The position numbers and the translations under genes were made by a program. A stretch of 64,000 bases of DNA, taken from NCBI GenBank assembly GCA_010093515.1, contig MU001674.1:1447283-1511282 (forward strand), written 5' to 3'. Position 1 is the stretch's first letter. Every line of letters starts with the position of its first letter. Under the pieces are notes generated by a model. That model was not told where the DNA came from. It made no database searches and saw nothing but the letters and a program-made list of their open reading frames with translations. The DNA is from Lineolata rhizophorae. Its lineage: Eukaryota > Ascomycota > Dothideomycetes > Lineolatales > Lineolataceae. This document shows, one piece after another, positions 46,591 to 57,497 of the stretch.

Positions 46591-47315
46591 GATGGCAGGG
46601 GAAGAGCCCGCTGATGGGCAGCGTATAGGGTCTTAACGATGGATGATGGAATTGAGATTGTGGAAAAGCGAGCGACAGTTTATGATTCAAATGACAACGC
46701 AAGCTGCCAATCGCACCCAAAAAGGCCCTCGGTCGCTCAAGTGGTATCTCGGCAGTAACATAGAGGTATCATGGTAACGAAAGCGACAGGAGGAGGCTGG
46801 CAGAAATAACCAGGGACTACCTAAGAGGCAACACTCGGGAGCAAAGCTTACGGGGTATCGTAGATCCCGAGGCCGCGAGGCACATGCGCCAAGACGCCCA
46901 AAACGCCCCGTCTAGGCGCCCACCGGCTGTTCTGCCACGTCCATCCGTGTCTCGGAGGGCTGCAAGCCAGCGGAGCGCCTGACCGCCGTCGCCACCGCCT
47001 TCGAAGCATTACCGGAACTTCCTTCGCCGCCGTGATCGTCCTCGCAAGACACTAGCTGCTGAGCTTCTCCCCTTCAACCTTCTTCACGCGCTGCCTCTTT
47101 CCGTCCTTACTATTTTTAATGCCCTAGTTAGTATTCTTTTGAGATTTCCCTTCCTTCTTTTGCCCGTATGTAGCGCTATCATTGTGTCGGATTTCAAACG
47201 GACCGATCGGCCACTCCCTCAGACCGAAGACTAGCTCTCCACAGACCGAAGAATAAAGCGCCGTCCGACTCGCCTATTCTGTGCTTCCCCTTCCTCCACA
47301 GCTTCAGAGATCGCC
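46591..47315. promoter_or_regulatory. Divergent promoter region RER2 / Cys-Pro protein
   Basis: A 725-bp interval between divergent starts, with pyrimidine-rich stretches before the 47316 start. No specific element was recognised. Confidence 0.5.
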
Positions 47316-49660
47316 ATGGACTCAGCCAAGGATAAATACGATGAACTCGCCCAGGTTGCCCGCCATCTGGTTGAGGGATTCCAATCCCTTGCTGTGGCCA
47401 CTGTTGGGATTATAGTGTCGGCACGGCATCAAGGCCTACGAGATTGGGAAAATTTGAGGGAATTGGTACGTTTACATCTCTATTCGAGAGCGTGAAACAC
47501 GGTCGAGACTCGCGCGAGAAGTATCGACGTTTACACTTTGGCTGTGAACTTCTCGATGATGAATGTCGAATTATTAGCTCTAGACATGTAGCCACCCTTC
47601 AGGGATGGCGATGGATTCAACCCTCGATTTTATTCTGACGACCCCGTGGAAATACCCTCTCTGCCGACAGCGTGTTCTTGGAATTCTTATTGACATCCCG
47701 TCCAATGCAGGCTCCGAAACTATTCGATTCGATCCACGAGAATGAGTCGAGCGACCCTTCACCTTTACCTATTCTCCCTGAAGTGGACATGCTTGCCATT
47801 TGGTTACAAGAACTCTACAAGCCCAATAATCCCGACGAATACGGAGTGGGCCGGGCTATACGGCGTGCTAACCAGGCTTTGAAGTCGTACAGACAGTTCG
47901 TTGAACGCACATCACCCAGCGTTCCACACAACTCTAGCACACAACAACCACCTCCCGTAACATCCCCTTCGGTTTCACCGAAATCAGGAACAAAATGCCG
48001 CGCTAAAGCGGACCACTTCGCCATTGATTTCACTGTTCCTGGCACACCTGGCAAGCTTGGCTGTCCCTTCGCCACGATGAAGGCTTCTCGTGCCGCCGAC
48101 AACTCCGCCATTAACACCTCTTCCTCGGTGTCTCCTCCTCGTGCCCGCTGGCAAGGCAGCCACGTTGGCAATGCGAGCAACGGTGGCCGTCGCTCCAAAC
48201 GCCCTTCTTTTGTCGATCCTATCAAAGCTGAAGTATGCCACAACGACGCACACAACCCAGACGCAGCTCTCATGTCCCCCACGGCAGCTGTCTCCGTTGA
48301 CGGTGGCGCTGCTGGCACAAACAACAATGATGTAGCGTCAGATGCGGCGGCGGGTGGCACGCCGGCACCCATCTGCCCGATTCGATTCTTGGATCAGCAT
48401 TCGCCCGAGGAAATGGCGCAGTACTTCGAGAAACACAAGCACGAGTTACCGAGGTCGCATGCGGTCTGCGTTAGAAGGTACCAGCGGAACGAGGAAAGCA
48501 TACGGCAATTGGACGCGAAGTACGGCAATCTAGTCAGCATGATTCAAGGGCTTGGCGAGCAGCATAGAAGGTTTATGAGCGAGAAGCTCGAAGGTTCCGA
48601 GGACCATGAGGATGGTGAGGCGGAGGGAAACGAACATGGAGTTATAGACGAAAATCAGGAAGGAGTGTCTGATGCTGCCGCGGATGATGGCTTGGGAGAT
48701 GCGGGAGGAGCGCCGTCTGGCCGCAATGTGCCAATGCAAGGTGACGAAGAACGCACTAAGGAAGAGATTTTGCGCGAAGCAGCGCTAGAGAGCCGAGTCG
48801 AGGAGGAGGAAATGGAGCACCAGAGGCGGAAGGCGGAAAAGGTAAAGAACTGGGCTCATGCAGTCAGCGTGGAGACAGTTCCTAGCGCCGCCAGTGAGGC
48901 GGCAACGCCGCCGCCAACGGCCCCTCCCGAGGACAACCGAAGCAAAGTAGGTGGCGTTGGAGCCGGGCAATCAAACCCGAATGTTTCGCCTGGCAGCCCG
49001 ACACAGAACCGCTCTTCTACTTTCACAGCCTCAGGCGGTCAACCTGACGATAGCAATGACGACGACGATAGAGTGCCGCACTTTGACCGTCATCTCAAGG
49101 AAATCCGTGTCGGCGAGTCACCCTCCCGCCCGTGGGGCATTGTCGTGCCGGCGCGCTTCCATCAGACTCCAAGCGCGACGCAGGAGGACGAGGAAGATGG
49201 TGAGGAACCTGCCGTGCCACCGCCATCGCCACCAAAGACGGCGGCGACTCATACCGGGGGCGAGCAAATGGGAGGAGGGCTACCAACGTCCTCTCCGGAC
49301 GAAGCGGTTAAGGTAAGAAGGGATTGCCCTGTTGCACAAGGAACTCCGGGTCCATCTCTCATGATCAGGGGTGCAAGAACGGGTGGGCGGTGTCCTTTTG
49401 GACACGATGCTCTGGGTCAAGGAGCGTCGCAACATGTGCCTCCGCCACCTACGTCCCCCGGGAGGACTCGCAGCCGGAGCAGAAATGAGCCTGAGAGGAA
49501 CGAACCCGTTGTGATGCCGGATGTAGAGGGAGTCAGGGAAAGGCAGGGACCTCAGATGATGTTTACAGGGCCCGTGTTTATCGGGTATCCGGTGGAGCAG
49601 GCTGTCACACTGTTGAAAGAGGGCGGGTGGGGAGGTGGAATGGGAATGGGAAAAATGTGA
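47316..49660 (+). CDS. Uncharacterised fungal protein with four Cys-Pro motifs
   Basis: Exons 47316-47465 and 47711-49660 give 699 residues. A helical N-terminal region (MDSAKDKYDELAQVARHL to about residue 115) is followed by mostly disordered, acidic sequence. Four Cys-Pro dipeptides stand out: GKLGCPFA (Cys168), APICPIRFLDQHSPEEMA (Cys272), RRDCPVAQ (Cys589) and GGRCPFGHD (Cys611). Around Cys272 the run to KYGNLVSMIQGLGEQH (about 270-335) looks like the conserved core, and MMFTGPVFIGYPVEQAV near the end is another likely conserved block. A Glu/Arg-rich coiled coil spans about 398-432. No catalytic domain, signal peptide or membrane helix is seen. The Cys-Pro pattern, especially Arg-Cys-Pro-x-x-His, resembles haem-regulatory motifs, but could be structural. 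The splice site joining exon 1 to APKLFDSIHENES is phase-consistent. Confidence 0.8.
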
Positions 49661-50396
49661 GGCTCGCAGAGGTGTGTCCCGCATTCCTGTTATTGTGGGG
49701 CCTTCATATATCGCTAGACCCTTAACCCCATGTCGCTTCGATTTGAAGGCACGACCTCCGTGAGGGTGCAATCTTAAACTCCGTCGCAGTCTTCATGGCT
49801 GGAAGTTATATCGCAGTGGGAGATGTGCATCTCAGCGATTTGTACTTCGTGTCTCTTAGAGCGCTACGACCTGCGTTGGACGTCGAGAATTAGGAACGCC
49901 CCTATCAGGCACTTTGAAACGTTCGGCCCGCTAACCTTGAACCAAATAAGCGCCAAAATCAAAGGGTGGAGCACAGCCTCAGGTGCGCCGAAATCCTTCT
50001 GGGCGTCAGCGCCACAGCTGTTCGTTCAATCAGGCTTGGCGTGAAAGCTCCTAAAACATCCGCCCCTCTGATTGGTCCACTAGAGGCGTTTCAGGATCCA
50101 GGCAAGGGTTGCAAGTCTTAGACCCCCCACAGGATTGAGGCTTATATCCGGCAAGCACGAAGGATTTCAGGCAGCAATCGCGCTCCGCACGGCGCAGCTA
50201 TGTAGGCAGCTGCCACGCCGCAGCAGGCTCGACTAGTATTTGAACTGCTGTGCCGACACCCAAGTCAAAGTACTTGAACGTCTGGTCACTGGCTCTTGTG
50301 GAGACCGTCTTGCTCTCGTGTGCTATTTCTCACTGCTCACTTGTACGTCCAGCTCTAGGTAGCCAACAGCTAAGCATCTCGTCGCACAAAGCAGCC
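49661..50396. other. Gap before the four-helix membrane protein
   Basis: Holds the 3' end of the preceding gene and the promoter of the next. A frame open from 50250 runs into the next gene, but the ATG at 50397 is the better start. Nothing else is seen. Confidence 0.5.
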
Positions 50397-51139
50397 ATGG
50401 CTCCACCAACTTTCGACCACCAGGCCCGCATGGCCACAATCATCACCTTCGTTCCCACCTTCATCCTCCTCTTCATCCACGGCGTCATCACCCATACCGC
50501 CTTCCCTGCGCTCGGCATAATTCCTCTCTTCATGTCCTCGGTCTTCGGGGTTCTCCTTGTCTTCACCAACAAGTCCGTGCCCGGCGGCAAGAAACATATC
50601 ACGGCTGAGGGCATATTCCTGGTCGACGCCATGCTCAGCATCCTGCTCTTCATTTCCCTGGTCACTACCTGGGCTCACAATGAGGGATGGCGCTATTCCT
50701 ACACCGCCGGACATGCGATGCTCTCGGCATATGCAACTGTTGGTCTGATGGTGAATTGGTAAGTGATCAAGTTCATTTGCTGGCGCCGAAAATTTTCATT
50801 GCCGTTTTGGAGCCGGGAAGTTTCGTCTAGTGATGAGCACTTGCTTGGGTGTTTAATAATGTTGCGAGTATTTTGTGTCGGAAGCATCAGCCGATGTTAA
50901 GTCTAGTAGTTAGTCTTGAGAGCACCTGATTACGCTAAGCGACTGACAACTGTTTCTGCTGTAGTGGCATTCACTCGTTCTATGCAATCCGCAAGGCCAA
51001 GGATGTTTTCTTCGACAACCCTCTCTTCTTTGAAGCCTGTGATTGCGATGATCCCGAGACGCACCATCGGCATCACAATTGGGCCTTTCTTAGACGGTCG
51101 GATTATACACCTTTGACTGACGATCCGTCCGAAGCGTAA
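50397..51139 (+). CDS. Small fungal four-helix membrane protein of unknown function
   Basis: Exons 50397-50758 and 50965-51139 give 178 residues. Four hydrophobic helices are evident: MATIITFVPTFILLFIHGV, LGIIPLFMSSVFGVLLVF, GIFLVDAMLSILLFISLV and a last one across the splice junction (LSAYATVGLMVNW-CGIHSF). A soluble tail rich in His and Asp follows (ACDCDDPETHHRHHNWAF). The layout resembles small fungal integral membrane proteins without known function. The intron is phase 2 with a good GTAAGT donor. The His/Cys/Asp-rich tail might bind metal, which is only a suggestion. Confidence 0.8.
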
Positions 51140-54100
51140 GGGCAGCGGTTGTTCCCGAAACGCTAGGAGTCTACTCCTTGAACCTTTCGTTTTAACTTCT
51201 ATTTTTCTTTGCTGTTCGAGTTTTGGGATTATGTATTGTCCACGGCTTTCTGCATTGTTACGCACCAAGGGTGTACAGATTTTCTATGTTGATTATTTAG
51301 CACTATTTCCTCTTGGCACATGAAGGGCTATTCAGCTCAGCTAACGGTCCTTTATATAATCTAAAGTTGGCCTTTCAATTAAGCAGAAAGAAAAATGACT
51401 TTACGACATTCCTTGATTGCACCCTAAACACCCTGGACACCGAAACGCCGCTTCCAGTTGCCACGCTATACCACTCAGAGCCAAGCAGTGCCCTATGCCA
51501 TCGCGTTATTGATCGCCCGCATGAGGTGAAGCACCCCACTTCCCAATGCGCGGGACACCTCCTCGGGACCCGCAAAGGTTCCCAGATTCCCGTCCACCCC
51601 GAGCGCATGGAGGGCGCAGAGGTAGTGGTACGGCTCTTGGATGCAGCTTGCGAACAATGTCATGATTATGCAGCCCGTTCCGCGCCAGCACTATGCAAGC
51701 CCAGGCGGCGAGGTCGATGAAGCTACCCGGGCCGTGTGTAGGACATTGGTGCCGAGCGCACCCCACATGTGAGAAAGTGCCTCCGGAGACACCTGCACGT
51801 AGCGCAAGCGGGAAGAGGGAGGGAACCCTAGAATTTCCGAGAAAAATAACACGTGGAACGTATCACTGGGATAGAGCTGCGAGGGATGATCTTGTGTGGG
51901 ACATTCGACCGATTCTGCGCAGGCGACATTACCTGGTTCTATGACGCCGAGAATCCGGCCTCCCTTTCGGCCTATTTCGAAACTGCCGATAGACATGTTG
52001 TCCTTCCCCGCTCTCGGAGGTATTCCGTAGCGGCGCGTTTGCTAGGAGAGCAAAAGCATCTTGCATATGCTTCCCTTCCTTCATGCGGCCTCACGCAATC
52101 ACGCTATATGGTTGATCTTTTCGTCGCTGAGCCGATTCTCAACAGCCCATGCCAGGACAGCTTCCGCTGCACGGCATCCATTGCGAAGGCTACTTAAAAT
52201 GATGCAGTGATTAAATTCTTGTGGTTTTAAGGAAGCGATGAAACGGTCATGTAGTTGTGGTAGAAGTTCTGGGGCTTGACAGAGAATTGTTGGAAAATAT
52301 TTTGAGGATCGGCACGGTTGAGGAATACGTCTGTTGTGAGCTTGCCAGCACATTGGCCTTTTAACATGTTAAAACTTAGCTGTGCCGTGGTTAGACTATT
52401 CTGTCGACCTAGCGAAACCGATAATGGCTTCATTGGACAGCGGCCTTGTTGAAATATTTTTAGAGAATGGTTAGCTTGGAATGCAATAGGACGTTTGTTT
52501 CGGCTTGATTTGGTGAGAGTGAGGGGGGCACTACGTAGTAGGATGGTGTTCTTCCGGACGAAAATTAGGGCGGCGACTTCATAATGCAGTAGGAGGCCCT
52601 TCTTTTTTTGCTGGTGTCGGCGCCGTAGATATTGTCGAATGACCTCACCGCGATTGCTTTAGTGAAGGTTGCCTGCTTGAGCGTCCTTGTGGTCTGTAGC
52701 TTCCGGCACCTGTGAGACATGTTCCTCTTAGTCGCGGAGGTTGCCGCTCTCCAAGTAGAAATGGCCAAAGTGGCGTGACGTGGAAGAGGAGAGAGAGTGA
52801 GGACTTGGGGTTTGCTCGAATTCTGAGCAGTTTGCGTCCTGTCGGCGCTTATGGCTTACAATAGATAGGCAGTGTATGTCTGTTAGGCTGTGGCTGGAGT
52901 GCTTGGTTCGCTTGTATTACTGTTGGTTTAGGGGTTAATCCACATACTCTCGCCCGGCGCCATAGCTTCACAGTTTGTTTTAATTCTATACGGAGTATGT
53001 TAGCCGAACCTACGCCTAGAAGCTTCTACCGTGATATTATGCTCGATTCAGTAGTTTTCTAGTGCAAGGGATTGGTTGTATAACAAATAAAACCAACAGG
53101 CGTAGCTAGGTCGTGCACAGCCATTTTGGCTCAGTTGGTGGTCACCAGTGTCACTGACCGGTCGTACTTCTCAAAGTGCGACCCAATCCATCTCTCTTTG
53201 TTGTAAACATCACTTACTTGACAAGCCCATTAACCTGTAATGGCGCTACGTATCTTGTAAACGCTTTGCGGAGCCAGGTGGAATTATCTCCAGGTTGAGC
53301 TTGTCGGAGACCAAGGCCCAATGTCTTCAGGGCCGAGATAATACCACGAGCTTAATCTTGGCTTCCGGGAACATGGTTTATCTCCTAGATGAGATGCATT
53401 TATTGCCGCTCGCTGATTCTATTCCTAGAGCCATTATCAAGGCGAACTCGGAGAAGAAAATTCTGGGTATGCTGAAGTATGAACAGGGCTGTACCATGGA
53501 TCCTGCTATTCGCTAGTCTCGGCACTTCCGAGCCACGTATGGATGTCGTAAATGTCCGTAATAGCTCGGCGGATGAGAGTCCGTATTGCCTAGCCTTTAA
53601 ATGCATGGATTGCACTCTAAGAATATGTCTTCCGGATCCCACATACGGAATTCTGTGTTGTGCAAAGGTATTTTAAGGACGGTCTTGGCGGCACTCGCCG
53701 ATTTGAAGTCGCAACGACTCATTCAGACATGTACGCGCTGCTGTCTAGAGACTGGATGTTTCTACACGTGCCAAGCAAGTCAGACATTTAGAATGATAAC
53801 ATTTTCATCTCTGACTTTAACAGACCATCTCCCAGTGGTGAAACTCGGAAACTTGGAACTAAATATTTATCATGTCCCAATCATACATATTAATTCATGC
53901 TGACACCATGCAGTGCAGTCGGAGGGGTTCAACGACTCTCTTGCCAGCCGTTTGAAATGCACGCTCTCGAGGTCTGGTTAGGAATAGGCTGCTTACATTG
54001 TTTCGACGTGTGGGCTTTTGCTGTTACGGTTAGCCGCTCTGCCACCATTTGCTGACATTTACCCTAACAAAGAAAGTTTTCCACCTAGATTCCCCCCTGT

Positions 54101-55070
54101 GTCTTTGGCGCTAATGACATGTCCATGGCAAAATTCTTACGACTCTTTCTTGGTTCAGTTGGCGGTTCACCCCACCGGCCCGAAGTACCGAGGTAATTTC
54201 AGGATTGCCCAGCTCCCTTAGACCTCTCTGCTTGTCGTTAATGTCGAAATGTGCTAGAGGTTTCTTGACTTGCGGTGGGACATAATTTGCTCCAAATCGA
54301 GGTTACTCTCGAGCAAATACATTGTAGGTGGCGTACTAGTGCTTCTGGAACTGGAAGCCACAATGGCTTTCTGTAGAAGTTTTAGATATAAAAAGCGATC
54401 ATTGCAATGCAGGACAAAGTAAGCTTCTGCTGTGTAATCCTGAAGTAAACCTAGTGACTGGGGGTATTGTGCTGGATATTAGCAGCCTCGTCGGTTTTTA
54501 TTATTAGGTGTGCAAGTGAGAGATTTGGTTTGGATTTTATAACTTGAGTAGAAGTGACTGGGTGAGCGAAAACGTACATATGTTCGACCTGGGTTTACAC
54601 GATTGTGTAGGCTTATAGACCACCGAGCATTATTAGGGGATGTGAAAGTATGAAATTGACCATTGCGATGCGCGAGATATGTGTGCACCGTATTCCAATT
54701 GTAGCTCGCTCGCTTCGCCATTTGAGTTCTAATGCGCTTGCAAGCAGTTGAGAAGACAGGACTGGTCTGCCGGAGCGAGCGGCCTGTTTATGAGCTGCAA
54801 AAAACTGGCACCTTGTTAAGGCAGCGACTTCTGCAAGACATAGTTTTAGGGATTTATCCGTTTCTGGGCTCTGAACCCCAAAACACGGGATGTCCAGCTT
54901 TGAATTCATCCTATGGCTGGGTCAACAGGGTGGCTAGCATATCCATGTTCGTATCGCAAGCTTGTCAATGCATCCAACTAATAGGCAATTGGAAAAAAAG
55001 TATTATCGTCAAACAATGGGTCTAAATTGGACCTGTTAGTGTACGTACATCGGGATTCATCCAACGCCCA
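51140..55070. other. Gene-poor region with possible relics
   Basis: About 3.9 kb with no intact gene. It is more AT-rich toward 52200-55000. Short protein-like pieces occur on the minus strand at 51493-51960. A GGCTCAGTTGGT word near 53137 looks like a tRNA D-arm but has no matching T-arm or acceptor stem. No terminal repeats or transposase fragments were recognised. Confidence 0.5.
51493..51960 (-). pseudogene. Possible remnant of an unidentified coding gene
   Basis: On the minus strand, 51672-51493 reads as 59 codons ending in a stop, with a protein-like composition (YHYLCALHALGVDGNLGTF, VSRALGSGVLHLMRAINNAM). Just upstream, in shifted frames, come SFIDLAAWACIVLARNG and VSPEALSHMWGALGTNVL. 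No intron sites join them cleanly. It may be a decayed gene or a gene whose introns I cannot place. I do not recognise the family. Confidence 0.3.
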
Positions 55071-55980
55071 TTAGAATGTATACCGACAGCTCGCTTGCTC
55101 TCTAGAATGGACTATCTGACCAAAAAATCTGAAGGGGTATTCGACAGCTGCGAAAGCAAGACATAGTAACCTGCGCAACTCCGAATCTCGCCCCCTCTTT
55201 TGATATGCTGAGATGACACCTGGTACAGGCTGTGGTTCGGACACCATCGAACTCTCAAAATCGATCACCATGACCTGGCCGGTATCCTCATTCGGCATGT
55301 TGCGAGGCATGAGGCAATTGTGCACAACCTCCAGGTCATGTATTGCTCGGGTAGAACATTCAACCTGCTGAGTAAGAAAGTTCCCTCCGAAATTAAGGAA
55401 CATCGCGTGAACAAGCTTCGCGATACCTTCATAATAATAGGGACAGTTGAGATCAACGTTACCAAAATATGTAGGCATATAGACCCCCTGAATTGGTCGG
55501 AGGCGCTCATAGATGGTAGCCTCCAATTTCGGGTAACGAACGAAGCAGACCGAGGCGAATTTGGCGACTATGGTATATCCGTGTGATTTTAGGCTGGCTC
55601 GGGATAGGACAGCGCATGCCCTAGGAAGACCGATAGGATTACAGTCGGTATTTAGGTCTTCTGATAGTCATTAGCGAATAAGAATAAGGAGGGTATATGG
55701 ACCGGAGGCATACGAAGGTCATCGTGCCGAGGTGGTCGGGGCTCCGGTGACGGTGCGTCTTGTCGGGTAGTAGTTTTCACCAAGTTGTCAATGTAACCTC
55801 CAAGCTGTGCAGTTGAGCGACTGCCTTTTCCGGTCCCTTCTGGCCTCGAGGCGGCGTCTTCAGCGCCTGAAGGGCGAAAGCTAACATCTGGTCAACAGCT
55901 GGAAGAGGGAATGGAGCAAATGACAGCGTCTGGGACTCGGCGACCACGGTCACGAAGCCTACACGTTCATCGCTGAGCGC
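55071..55980 (-). pseudogene. Decayed fungal protein-kinase-like gene
   Basis: The minus strand from about 55640 to 55071 reads through a kinase-like fold common as multicopy families in filamentous fungi: SLKSHGYTIVAK, YERLRPIQGVYMPTYFGNVD, YYYEGIAKLVHAMFLNFGG, VVHNCLMPRNM and GQVMVIDFESS. The catalytic loop has His-Asn-Cys where the family has His-x-Asp, so the catalytic Asp is missing. Farther upstream (about 55980-55790), VVAESQTLSFAPFPLPAVDQ continues the N-terminal part, but a TGA follows the TTW at about 55786 and the two parts are not joined by a clear intron. Loss of the catalytic residue plus the interruption suggest a pseudogene. The retained 152-codon frame may still be expressed. 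Confidence 0.6.
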
Positions 55981-57336
55981 AAGGCACTACATAAGCCCAC
56001 ACTCGGTTTTATCTACGAGGGTTCTGGATGATGAGACAGCTGAGGATGGGTGCACCGGCAAAGCATTTACCTTCTCACGAGTGCCTAATGATCCCGGGGC
56101 GCTCTGCTCCTTGCTATCCGTTCCCAAAGGTGACGGGTTCTCCCTTCGGCCCTGTCCGGGGCCTGCTCTGCATCTTCGCGGCTGCGTTGCGCTTCTCCCC
56201 GGGCGCGCTGTAATTTGCCTCGTCTGTGTGTCGCTTCGAAATATAAGCTTTTTTTTATGATCGGGCGGCTGCCGAGCCGTGTTGCAGCGACGACAGTGAT
56301 GGCGGAATGTCTCTGGTGATGCTTGTTGACAGCAGGGCGTTCATCTTGGCCTCGCTATTCCACAGTCCAAGTTTGCGCTTCAAAATATCCCTGGTCGAGT
56401 CGGTGTTCGGCCGAGGCTCGCGGCCATGGAGATGCGCGATGGCCTCGAGCCGTGGGGGGACGGCGGAACAGCGTGGCGCGCGGGCGGGTAGGGACCGGGG
56501 CAGGGGGGTCGGGCCGGCCGCTCGGCGGGTGGCGTGGTACGCGGTGAATGGTACGTACAGTACCTAGGTACTGGGTACCAAGGCTCCGGCCTTGGCGGGG
56601 CGGGCGCGGCCGCTTTGATCCGATCCCAGCGCCCCGTGCCCGTGCTGCCCTGCCCCGGCGCCGTGGCCCTGCGCGCTCCATCGCCGACGGGAATGGAACG
56701 GCGTTACTAGACGGACCACTACCACCACCACACGCGCTCGCCCTTGTTCGCGCTCCGTCTTCTACCCAAGGAATCCGATCTTGCGGCGACCGCCGAAGCC
56801 GAGTGCGCGCCGACGCCGCGCGCAGACCAGCCGAGCCGAGTCTTCAGTAGACGACCCATCTTGTTCCGCGGCGACCGGGCTCCGGTCCTCCATCCGTCTG
56901 GCTGACCTCTCTTGCCCCATCTCAGCCCCGGCGCGCCCTTCTCTCCGCCTCTCTCCCCATGAACAGGCCATCCACGACGCCTCGCCGCGCATCATCAACA
57001 CGTCAACGTCTCGGTCCCGCTCCTGTCGTGCCCAACGCCATCGCCCGTCTCACCACCAGCAACAGCAGCAGCAACAATAGCAACAGCGGTGGCAGCGCCT
57101 ACATCCATCTCGATACAGCACAGCACCGTCCGCTATAGCAACGCCAAACGCCCGCGCTCACCACCTCCGTCAACGGCCCTCGGCAATCCTTTCCCCGCTC
57201 GCGCCTCGTTACCTAAAGCCCTCCCCCCGCAAACGCGCCCACCTCTTTCCTTCCGCCTCCCCTCTCCAGAGAAACCCCCCACACCGAACGAAACGATGCC
57301 CTCAACCCCACCACCCCCGCACCGACGCCGCTTCCG
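55981..57336. promoter_or_regulatory. Promoter and 5' leader region of MED12
   Basis: GC-rich from 56400 on. A palindromic TACCTAGGTA lies near 56559-56570 inside a cluster of GTAC words. The last 400 bp contain two upstream ORFs (listed separately). No other gene is recognised. Confidence 0.5.
56959..57138 (+). promoter_or_regulatory. Upstream ORF 1 before MED12 (59 codons)
   Basis: The ATG at 56959 opens MNRPSTTPRRASSTRQ, rich in Ser/Asn, and stops at TAG 57136-57138. It lies about 200 bp before the MED12 start. It may be a translated upstream ORF, or a 5' coding exon if an unseen intron joins it to MED12. Confidence 0.4.
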
Positions 57337-57340
57337 ATGA
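57296..57340 (+). promoter_or_regulatory. Upstream ORF 2, stop overlaps the MED12 start (ATGA)
   Basis: The ATG at 57296 encodes 14 residues (MPSTPPPPHRRRFR) and ends at TGA 57338-57340, overlapping the MED12 ATG at 57337 as ATGA. Such an overlap would suit termination-coupled reinitiation. Confidence 0.45.
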
Positions 57341-57462
57341 GTTCCCGTCCTGCACCCGCTGCCGGGCTGCCCAACAAACCGCCGCCGCCACGGCCGCCTC
57401 CTCCTCCCGCCTCCTCGTCGACGCGACCCCATCATCGCGCGTCCGACTCCGGCCCCAGCGCC

Positions 57463-57497
<35 letters not shown>

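Noticed and set aside
53115-53195. tRNA-like D-arm word (GGCTCAGTTGGT) on the plus strand
   Set aside because: No T-arm GTTCGANTC-type sequence, no pairing acceptor stem and no anticodon arm at the expected spacing.
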